This document shows positions 1-4,713 of a stretch of 6,800 bases of DNA, in pieces (position 1 is the stretch's first letter; each line of letters starts with the position of its first letter). Position numbers and translations under genes: made by a program. Source of the DNA: an uncultured Francisella sp. GTDB taxonomy: Bacteria; Pseudomonadota; Gammaproteobacteria; Burkholderiales; Neisseriaceae. The DNA is taken from NCBI GenBank assembly GCA_905373555.1, contig CAJPTP010000055.1:1-6800 (forward strand), written 5' to 3'. The notes beneath the pieces are model-generated. The model did not search any database. It was not told the DNA's origin and worked only from the letters and a program-made list of their open reading frames with translations.

Positions 1-840
1 CTGGTGGTGTGGGATCGGGGCGACGCGGGGTTGGCGGAGCGCTTCGACCGCGAGCTGCTGCGCGGGGCGGGCCAAAGGCTGTGGGAAGAGTGGGACGGCG
101 CCGAGATCGACCGGCGCGAGCCTGAGCTCAAGGGGCGCTTTTCGCGCGGCTTTTATCTTCCGGGCGAGGGCCAATTGGATGGCCGACAAGTCCTGGACGC
201 CTTGCGCGTAGAATTGCAGGGCTTGGGGGCAAAGTTCTGTTGGAATGACGACGCCGATCGGCCCGCCCCCTTGGATTGGGGCGCGGCGGACTGGACGGTC
301 GATTGCCGCGGCTTCGGCGCCAAGGATGATTGGAATGGCGAGCAAACGGCGGCCGACCGGTCAAGCAAGCTGCGCGGCGTGCGCGGCGAGGTCGCCCGGG
401 TGTATGCCCCAAAGGCGCGGTTGAGCCGGCCCGTGCGGCTGCTGCACCCGCGCTACCCGCTTTACATCGCCCCCAAGGAAAACCATGTTTTCGTGATCGG
501 CGCGACCCAGATCGAAAGCGACGACGACTCGAACGTGACCGTGCGCTCCGGCTTGGAGCTGTTCAGCGCCCTTTACGCCGTCCATCCGGGATTCGGCGAG
601 GCGCGGATCTTGGAGCTTTTGACGCGTTTGCGCCCGACGCTCAACCACCACGACCCCGAAATCCGGATCGCCCCGAAACGCCGCTTGATGCGCGTGAACG
701 GCCTGTTCCGGCACGGTTTTATGATCTCGCCCGCCGTGACCGACGCCGCCGTCGAGATTTTCTCGGCGCTGCGCGCCGGGAAAACCCCGAGCGCGGATTC
801 GGTTTACGGCCTGCCCGCGGTTGCGCCCGCAGACCGATAG
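1..840 (+). CDS. thiO: Glycine oxidase ThiO, FAD-dependent (5'-truncated by window edge)
   Basis: ThiO oxidises glycine to dehydroglycine (iminoacetate), the C-N unit used by ThiG to build the thiazole ring of thiamine; it acts in the cytoplasm. The frame is open from base 1, so 279 C-terminal residues are visible. Family members usually have about 330-370 residues, so the N-terminal Rossmann GxGxxG FAD motif lies outside the window. Visible family signatures are RGEVARVYAP, then PVRLLHPRYPLYIAPKENHV, then VIGATQIESDDD (substrate and FAD-facing beta sheet of the DAO fold), and the C-terminal NGLFRHGFMISPA, which contacts FAD in this family. The stop at 838-840 lies 28 bases before thiS, so the two are almost certainly one operon. 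High confidence in the family; the start is not visible. Confidence 0.9.
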   Translation: MVVWDRGDAGLAERFDRELLRGAGQRLWEEWDGAEIDRREPELKGRFSRGFYLPGEGQLDGRQVLDALRVELQGLGAKFCWNDDADRPAPLDWGAADWTVDCRGFGAKDDWNGEQTAADRSSKLRGVRGEVARVYAPKARLSRPVRLLHPRYPLYIAPKENHVFVIGATQIESDDDSNVTVRSGLELFSALYAVHPGFGEARILELLTRLRPTLNHHDPEIRIAPKRRLMRVNGLFRHGFMISPAVTDAAVEIFSALRAGKTPSADSVYGLPAVAPADR

Positions 841-868
841 ATCGGCTTGCGGGATCAAGGAGAAGACA

Positions 869-1066
869 GTGAAAATCAAGCTCAACGGCGAAAACAAAGA
901 AGTCGAGGAAGGCTGCACCGTTGCCGGGCTCGTCGAGATCGCGGGGTTGCGCGATCCCTTTTCGGTCGCCCTGAACGGCGCGTTCGTGTCCAAGTCCGAC
1001 TATGCCGAGACGCGCTTGTCGCCCAACGACGAGGTGGAGGCGGTCAAGCCCGTCTTCGGCGGCTAG
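869..1066 (+). CDS. thiS: Sulfur carrier protein ThiS
   Basis: ThiS is a small ubiquitin-fold protein. Its C-terminal Gly-Gly is adenylated and converted to a thiocarboxylate that delivers sulfur to ThiG. The product is 65 residues, the normal length. It begins VKIKLNGENKEV, has the typical EGCTVAGLVE and VALNGAFV stretches, and ends PVFGG with the required diglycine at residues 64-65. I chose GTG at 869 because a strong ribosome binding site, AAGGAGA at 857-863, lies five bases upstream and because the family begins with this beta strand. An in-frame ATG at 821 would overlap thiO and add 16 unrelated residues. The gene follows thiO directly and is closed by a terminator, so thiG is not on this transcript. 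Identity is very secure. Confidence 0.93.
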   Translation: MKIKLNGENKEVEEGCTVAGLVEIAGLRDPFSVALNGAFVSKSDYAETRLSPNDEVEAVKPVFGG

Positions 1067-1074
1067 ATCGATTC

Positions 1075-1109
1075 GGGCGGGGCGCGTTTCCTTCGCGCCC
1101 GCCCCTTTT
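1075..1109 (+). terminator. Intrinsic terminator after thiOS
   Basis: Eight bases after the thiS stop, GGGCGGGGCGCG (1075-1086) can pair with CGCGCCCGCCC (1094-1104). This gives an 11-bp GC-rich stem with one bulged G and a seven-base loop. The stem is followed by CTTTTC. The placement and T-tract fit a Rho-independent terminator that ends the thiOS transcript before the next genes. Confidence 0.75.
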
Positions 1110-1127
1110 CTCTCCGTTTCCGGCACC

Positions 1128-1153
1128 CCGTTTCCGGCCCGGGCCGGAAACGG
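1128..1153. repeat. Perfect 26-bp palindrome with an extra direct copy of its half-site
   Basis: Bases 1128-1140 (CCGTTTCCGGCCC) are the exact reverse complement of 1141-1153. The first 11 bases, CCGTTTCCGGC, also occur as a direct copy at 1114-1124. Two direct copies and one inverted copy therefore lie within 40 bases. No T-tract follows, so it does not look like a second terminator. It lies 14 bases before the sirB2 ribosome binding site and could be an operator or an RNA hairpin in that leader. Function is inferred only from position. Confidence 0.6.
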
Positions 1154-1179
1154 CCGCTTGGGCGGCGAAAGGATGCGCT

Positions 1180-1557
1180 TTGCTTTACTTTTGGCTGCTG
1201 CGAACGCACATCGCTTTGGCGACCACGAGCCTGCTGTTGTTTCAGTGTCGTTTTTGGCGCAAAACCTTTTGGCCGAAAAAAAAGATGCGCCGTCCGATGC
1301 GATGGATCCCGCACGCTTTGGATTCCGCGCTGTTCGCGACGGGCTTGGCTTTGTGCTTCGCCACGGGCTTCATTCCGTTTTACACGGCGATGTGGTTGGG
1401 CTTCAAGCTGCTGTCCTTGGCCTGCTACATCGGTTTTGGGCTGGTGGCGATGCACTCCGAGCCGCGCTCGGCGCCCGCCTTCGGCGGTTACTGCTTTGCG
1501 ACGCTTTGCGCGGCGCAGATTGTGTATCTCGCGATCTTCAAGCCCGCGATCGTTTGA
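1180..1557 (+). CDS. SirB2-family integral membrane protein
   Basis: A 125-residue protein that is almost all membrane helix: about residues 3-23, 42-62, 64-88 and 95-120. Between helices 1 and 2 lies a short basic loop (FWRKTFWPKKKMRRPMRWI) followed by PHALDSALFATGLAL. This fits the SirB2 family (PF04247), whose members are about 120-130 residues and carry an R-x-x-P-H-x-x-D-T/S signature after helix 1. The family was named from a Salmonella gene affecting invasion-gene expression, but its biochemical role is unclear. I chose TTG at 1180 because AAAGGA at 1168-1173 is correctly spaced and the protein then begins at helix 1; no ATG or GTG is in frame nearby. It probably forms its own transcription unit, since a terminator precedes it. 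Family assignment is fairly secure; function is unknown. Confidence 0.75.
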   Translation: MLYFWLLRTHIALATTSLLLFQCRFWRKTFWPKKKMRRPMRWIPHALDSALFATGLALCFATGFIPFYTAMWLGFKLLSLACYIGFGLVAMHSEPRSAPAFGGYCFATLCAAQIVYLAIFKPAIV

Positions 1558-1570
1558 GAGCCGGCCTTCT

Positions 1571-1615
1571 CCGGGCCCGCCCGGCCTGCGCCGAGCGCCC
1601 TTCTTTTGAATCAAC
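1571..1615 (+). terminator. Possible terminator after the SirB2-family gene
   Basis: Just past the stop, CCGGG (1571-1575) can pair with CCCGG (1580-1584). Further on, GCGC-CGA-GCGC forms a four-base stem directly followed by CCTTCTTTTG. Both stems are short, so this is only a plausible end point. The base composition falls sharply to AT-rich right after it. Confidence 0.35.
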
Positions 1616-1627
1616 AAAATAAACAAA

Positions 1628-1801
1628 TTAAAACAAGTTATTGATATGTTTTTCGAGAGAGGCCGGAGTCAGTTCAGCGGAATCGGCGAACACTCCTTGG
1701 AAAACACATCCTGCCCATTCGATAGCTTTATTCTTTTCTTGATGGCGCGCCGCCGGATCACGGTATTCGATCAGACAACTGTGTCCATTATCGTGAGCTC
1801 T
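1628..1801 (-). pseudogene. Possible gene remnant downstream of the methyltransferase (57 open codons)
   Basis: On the - strand, an open stretch of 57 codons runs from just after a TAG (1802-1804) to a TAA (1628-1630). It lies in the same frame as the methyltransferase, separated from it by TGA-TTA-TAG. The translation looks protein-like: it starts RAHDNGHSCLIEYRDP, has a charged helix-like middle (QEKNKAIEWAG) and ends with LEKHINNLF. No ATG, GTG or TTG opens the frame at its upstream end, so I read it as the C-terminal tail of a disrupted gene rather than a complete small protein. I do not recognise the family. Given the neighbour, a broken restriction or repair partner is one guess, but nothing in the residues shows this. 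It could also be a chance open frame. Confidence 0.3.
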
Positions 1802-1807
1802 CTATAA

Positions 1808-3250
1808 TCAATGGTTCGATAGCTTTTTCTTCATTGCCGACAGCCAAACAACGTCATTGGTGTTTTTGTAACGAGAATATGGAAACGAATGGCGGAGCTT
1901 CAGTTGCTCGCCCTTCATGTCGGCCACAATTGCTTTGGCGATCGCTTCGTCAAGCTTGATGGGAACGGCGTTCCCGATCTGCTTGTATTGCTCTTGAATG
2001 GAACCGCATATTTTCCAATGCTCCGGAAACTCTTGGATGCGGGCGTATTCCTCGACGCTCAACGGCCGATCTTCGACGGGATGGCATAAATCCGTTGCGG
2101 GCATCGTGGGGTTGGTGACCAGGGTCGGCGAAGGGCGATCGAAGCTGAGCCGTCGAAAAAATCCGGTTTTTCCCCCGCCCAATTTCAGCTTCGAGCCCAT
2201 GGCCTCTTCCTGCAAGTCCGCCGGAAGATCCCTCCAGCATTGGCCCTCTTTTAGCAGACGGTAGAATCTCAGTCTTTTCTCGGGGAATTGGACGTAGTGC
2301 AAATCCTCCTCGTTCAATGAGCCGATCGCATCTCTCAGGGTTTTCCACTTCGGCAAACCGAAGCGGCCGTATTCTTCATGTGTCGGGGACAAGTAGGGCG
2401 CCTTTCCTTGCCCTAACTTTGCAATCATGACGACGCGCTCCCGAATTTGAGGGGCGCCGAAATTGGCCGCATTGTAAAGCTCAAAAGAAACTGTGTATCC
2501 CGCGTGTTTTAGCCGGTCGAGGATCACAAGCAGGGCGCCGCCTTTCAGCGGCTCTTCGACGTCTTTGTAAGGGTAGGGCGCAGACAGCAATCCTCGGACA
2601 TTTTCGATGACGGCGTAGGTCGGCTTAATCTCATTGATGACTTCAATGTATCTCAAAAAAACGTTGCCTCGTTCATCGTCGAGCGCCCTTCTTGAGCCTG
2701 CGGTGCTGAATGCTTGGCAAGGAGGGCCGCCAAAAATGACATCCACCTTTCCGCTGCTCGGGGCCTTGGCAAGCGTCAGGATATCCGCCGGTTTGTATTT
2801 GTTTATGTCGCCGATCAGCGCGGTTTGGGGGTCATTGGCGGCGATTGTCATTCTGCAATATTTGTTGAATTCGCAAGCCAGCAAGGCATGGATCCCGCCA
2901 TTTCTCATGCCGATGTCAAGCCCCATCGCGCCTGAGAAAAAGCTCAATGCGACAATCTCAGGCAGGTCGTTTGTGAGCCTTTCGTGATCAATTGGATTGC
3001 CGGCAAGACTGGCATGATCAACCTGTCGTTGCGGGCGTTGAGCGTTCGCAGCGAAGGAACTTTCTTGCGCCGTTGCTTGCGTTTTTGTTCCGTTTGCCGG
3101 TTTGATAGGGGATACGGGATGGGCCTTCGACATATCGGCGGTGTTTTTGTCTGCGAGGAACTGTGAAGTCGTTGAGCGCAAGTCTAATCCCCCCATTTCA
3201 ATCGCCAAATCCGACCCACTCTGTATGAAGCGCTTTCTCAAATAAACCAT
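1808..3250 (-). CDS. dcm: DNA (cytosine-5-)-methyltransferase
   Basis: Transfers a methyl group from S-adenosylmethionine to C5 of cytosine in a specific DNA site. The product is 480 residues with the conserved motifs in order: I, SFFSGAMGLD (103-112); IV, GGPPCQAFS with catalytic Cys178; VI, ENVRG (216-220); VIII, QIRER (268-272); IX, SFDRPSPTLVTNP (369-381); X, IGNAVP (425-430). The target recognition region, about 273-365, is moderate in size; I cannot read the recognition sequence from it. About 97 residues precede motif I, polar and rich in Q, N, A and K, and about 50 follow motif X. ATG at 3250 gives the longest frame but has no clear ribosome binding site; Met19 or Met40 are possible starts. 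Codon use is less GC-rich than in the flanking genes, with AT-rich flanks, suggesting horizontal acquisition. No intact cognate endonuclease is visible, so it looks like an orphan. The symbol is used in its generic family sense. Confidence 0.9.
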   Translation of the reverse strand: MVYLRKRFIQSGSDLAIEMGGLDLRSTTSQFLADKNTADMSKAHPVSPIKPANGTKTQATAQESSFAANAQRPQRQVDHASLAGNPIDHERLTNDLPEIVALSFFSGAMGLDIGMRNGGIHALLACEFNKYCRMTIAANDPQTALIGDINKYKPADILTLAKAPSSGKVDVIFGGPPCQAFSTAGSRRALDDERGNVFLRYIEVINEIKPTYAVIENVRGLLSAPYPYKDVEEPLKGGALLVILDRLKHAGYTVSFELYNAANFGAPQIRERVVMIAKLGQGKAPYLSPTHEEYGRFGLPKWKTLRDAIGSLNEEDLHYVQFPEKRLRFYRLLKEGQCWRDLPADLQEEAMGSKLKLGGGKTGFFRRLSFDRPSPTLVTNPTMPATDLCHPVEDRPLSVEEYARIQEFPEHWKICGSIQEQYKQIGNAVPIKLDEAIAKAIVADMKGEQLKLRHSFPYSRYKNTNDVVWLSAMKKKLSNH

Positions 3251-3320
3251 CTAAAAAATGGCCGTAGTCTTGAAAAATAGATGATAATCAAACTATTAAT
3301 ATTATCATTAAAAACGGCTC
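3251..3320 (-). promoter_or_regulatory. AT-rich upstream region of the methyltransferase with an inverted repeat
   Basis: This is the most AT-rich stretch in the window. It contains a perfect inverted repeat, ATGATAAT (3281-3288) and ATTATCAT (3301-3308), separated by 12 bases and centred about 45 bases upstream of the longest methyltransferase start. On the - strand it offers several loose -10-like sequences, such as TAATAT and TATTAA. A promoter here, perhaps with an operator, is likely by position and composition. No specific -35/-10 pair stands out. Confidence 0.35.
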
Positions 3321-3640
3321 TTCTGTGACTCCCGTTCCAGAATTGGCAGGTGTCGCAAGATATTTTGATTTCACGGCCCAATTTTCTCGAGCCTATGGAG
3401 AGAGTTGGGCAATCCAATTGGGTTTTGTCGCATGATAGCCGGGGCGCGTGCCCTATTCCTGTCCGGCGGCGGGCGCGTTGCTTCGTTTTGGTTCCGCGGA
3501 TGTCGCCTGATCCGGACTTGCCCGCAACGGTTTTTCGTGCGCTTGGGCTTGCGCCCGCCGCTTCGGCTCTTTCGAGATATGGCGCGGATGAGCTAAATTG
3601 GCGGGGTCGGCTTGATCCCGCGCCGATCCCAAGTTGGGCG
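3321..3640. other. Intergenic stretch without a supportable gene
   Basis: About 320 bases lie between the methyltransferase leader and the regA terminator region. Composition climbs back from AT-rich to GC-rich across it. Frames of 63 and 150 codons open on the + strand from 3405 and 3350, but they have no ribosome binding site and no recognisable protein features, and the longer one runs antisense into regA. On the - strand there is only a 20-codon frame starting with the ATG at 3432-3434. I see no tRNA, no convincing repeat array and no mobile-element end. TGTCGCAA (3351-3358) and TGTCGCAT (3426-3433) match a short motif that recurs upstream of regA and thiG. Confidence 0.5.
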
Positions 3641-3693
3641 TGGGGGAAAAAAATAGAAGGGGGAGGGAAAAAGGCGGTCCGGGCCGCGCGGCC
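3641..3693 (-). terminator. Probable regA transcription terminator
   Basis: Immediately after the regA stop on the - strand comes the palindrome GGCCGCGCGGCC (3682-3693), then a short GCGG/CCGC stem. These are followed by a pyrimidine-rich tract with TTTTT (3668-3672) and seven consecutive T (3647-3653, - strand reading). GC-rich dyad symmetry followed by T runs fits transcription termination, though the stems are imperfect. Confidence 0.45.
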
Positions 3694-4242
3694 TCATTGG
3701 TCTTTGGGGATTTCGCGGGGAAATTTGGCCAGCATCCGCTGCAAGGTGCGTCGGTGCATGTTCAGCGCCTTGGCGGTTTTGGTGATGTTGCCGTCGTTTT
3801 GACCCAAGGCGAAGTGGATGTTTTCCCAAGTCAGCCGCTTGAAGCTCATCCCTTCGGTTGGAATCGGCTCCTCGGTCAGCTCTTTTTCGCCGGGATCGGA
3901 GCCGAATGCCTCCAAGATGGCCTCGGCCGACGCGGGCTTGGGCAGGTACTGGTGCGCCCCCAGCTTCACGGCGGTCACGGCGGTGGCGATGCTCGCGTAG
4001 CCCGTGAGCACGACGACTTTGGAGTCGGGCCATTTGGCTTTGAGGTCGGGCAAAAGCTGCAAGCCGCTTTCGGCCCCGAGGTTGAGATCCAAAACGATCC
4101 CGTCGAATTCGCCCTCCTGCGCCATGGCGCCGTCCCGGCCTGGGGCGCAGACCATCTCCAAGCCTTTGCGCGCGAAGCTGCGCTTCATCAGGTCGGCAAA
4201 GATGTCGTTGTCGTCGATCAGCATGTAGCGGCCCGCTGTCAT
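3694..4242 (-). CDS. regA: Redox response regulator RegA/PrrA/ActR family
   Basis: DNA-binding response regulator of the RegB/RegA (PrrBA, ActSR) system, which in Alphaproteobacteria adjusts respiration, photosynthesis, carbon and nitrogen fixation genes to oxygen and redox state. It is 182 residues, matching the family (about 180-185). The receiver domain, about 5-118, has the acidic pair Asp10/Asp11, phosphoacceptor Asp52 (GIVLDLNLG), Thr80 and Lys102 (LPKPAS). A linker leads to the Fis-type helix-turn-helix at about 150-173, where KTAKALNMHRRTLQRMLAK is nearly the family signature. ATG at 4240-4242 is the start: AAAGGAG at 4248-4254 (- strand) is ideally spaced, and residue 5 begins the receiver strand. 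A longer frame to 4314 adds only low-complexity residues. It is transcribed divergently from thiG; the cognate kinase gene lies beyond thiG at 5630. Confidence 0.92.
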   Translation of the reverse strand: MTAGRYMLIDDNDIFADLMKRSFARKGLEMVCAPGRDGAMAQEGEFDGIVLDLNLGAESGLQLLPDLKAKWPDSKVVVLTGYASIATAVTAVKLGAHQYLPKPASAEAILEAFGSDPGEKELTEEPIPTEGMSFKRLTWENIHFALGQNDGNITKTAKALNMHRRTLQRMLAKFPREIPKDQ

Positions 4243-4515
4243 TTCTTCTCCTTTGCTCCCTGTCTTTCCGCTCTCGTTTCCACTGCGGTTTCCGTTTCCT
4301 CGCGCCGCGCCCATTAAGGCGGGGTGAAGGGCGATTCCTTGCGATTGCGCTCAAAGCCTCAAAGGGTTGTCGCAATTAAAGCGCGTTTGGGCGCCGCGCC
4401 AGCGCGGCAAAATGCCGCTTTTCTGAACCGTCTTATTTTGCGATCTTCGCGCGCGGGCGGGCATCCCGGCGCCCGGCGCCCGAATTTGGCTTGACGCCGT
4501 TGCGCCCTTTCCCGA
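4243..4515. other. regA leader side of the regA/thiG divergent region
   Basis: No gene is supportable here. On the - strand this is the regA upstream region. A TTTAAT, one mismatch from the -10 consensus, sits at 4375-4380 (- strand reading), but no good -35 is paired with it. TTGTCGCA at 4367-4374 is a possible regulator half-site. Two short overlapping stems lie at 4393-4418 and are listed separately. GGCTTGACGCCG at 4488-4499 recurs, less its first base, at 4598-4608. Confidence 0.5.
4393..4422 (+). other. Two mutually exclusive short hairpins, the second with a T-tract
   Basis: GCCGCG (4393-4398) can pair with CGCGGC (4403-4408). Alternatively GCGGCA (4404-4409) can pair with TGCCGC (4413-4418), which is followed by TTTTCT. 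The two stems share bases 4404-4408, so only one can form at a time. On the + strand the second would resemble a small terminator and the first an anti-terminator. No + strand transcript is known to pass here, so this is only a structural observation. Confidence 0.35.
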
Positions 4516-4554
4516 CCCTCTTGCCCGGCAATCGGCGGGCAAGAGGGCTTGTTT
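4516..4554 (+). terminator. Strong 12-bp hairpin upstream of the thiG promoter
   Basis: CCCTCTTGCCCG (4516-4527) is exactly complementary to 4536-4547, giving a 12-bp stem with an eight-base loop, followed by CTTGTTTG. The form is that of a Rho-independent terminator on the + strand, with a modest T-tract. No gene is seen just upstream on that strand. It may shield thiG from read-through, or end a short leader or small RNA. Confidence 0.5.
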
Positions 4555-4560
4555 GTCGCA

Positions 4561-4588
4561 TTGACTTTATTTTCCGCAATGTGATCAT
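4561..4588 (+). promoter_or_regulatory. Candidate sigma-70-type promoter for thiG
   Basis: TTGACT at 4561-4566 matches the -35 consensus at five of six positions. GATCAT at 4583-4588, 16 bases further on, matches the -10 consensus at four of six. Transcription would begin near 4595 and give a leader of about 118 bases before the thiG ATG. TGTCGCAT at 4554-4561 overlaps the upstream edge of the -35 box and could be an operator half-site. Confidence 0.45.
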
Positions 4589-4604
4589 AGGGGATCCGCT
4601 TGAC

Positions 4605-4703
4605 GCCGGCTTGCCGGGATGGGGCCGGGGTTGGCCCCGAAACGCGCCCCCATCCCCGAGCCGGCTTTGCAAGACGACAATGCGCCCCGGCGCGCCGGGG
4701 CGC
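4605..4703 (+). promoter_or_regulatory. Highly structured thiG 5' leader
   Basis: Three nested stems stack here. GCCGGCT (4605-4611) pairs with 4659-4665. GGGATGGGG (4616-4624) pairs with 4648-4656. CGGGG-TTGG-CCCCG forms the innermost hairpin at 4626-4639. They are followed by a perfect 22-bp palindrome at 4682-4703, only ten bases before the thiG start, which could occlude ribosome loading. The thiamine pyrophosphate riboswitch hallmarks (CTGAGA, and the CCTGAT...GGGTAAT or GGATAAT type box) are absent. The structure is seen directly; a regulatory role is inferred from its position. Confidence 0.5.
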
Positions 4704-4713
4704 GGGCATAGAG

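Noticed and set aside
1173..1622. A frame beginning MRFALLLAAANA at 1173 that looks like a signal peptide.
   Set aside because: It overlaps the SirB2-family gene in another frame. After the first residues it becomes Arg/Leu-rich shadow translation, and the ribosome binding site fits the TTG at 1180.
1600..3420. Direct repeats or attachment sites bounding the methyltransferase island.
   Set aside because: I compared the AT-rich edges by eye and found no convincing matching repeat, no integrase or transposase gene, and no tRNA at either end.
3350..3802. A 150-codon + strand frame opening in the gap after the methyltransferase.
   Set aside because: It has no ribosome binding site and no recognisable domain. 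Its second half is antisense to the well-supported regA gene. A nested 63-codon frame (3405-3596) has the same problems.
3593..4375. A 260-codon - strand frame covering regA in another reading frame.
   Set aside because: It is arginine-rich low-complexity translation, typical of the wrong frame in GC-rich DNA. The overlapping regA frame carries all response-regulator motifs.
4243..4713. A thiamine pyrophosphate riboswitch upstream of thiG.
   Set aside because: Read on both strands, the conserved CTGAGA box and the second conserved box are absent, despite extensive secondary structure.
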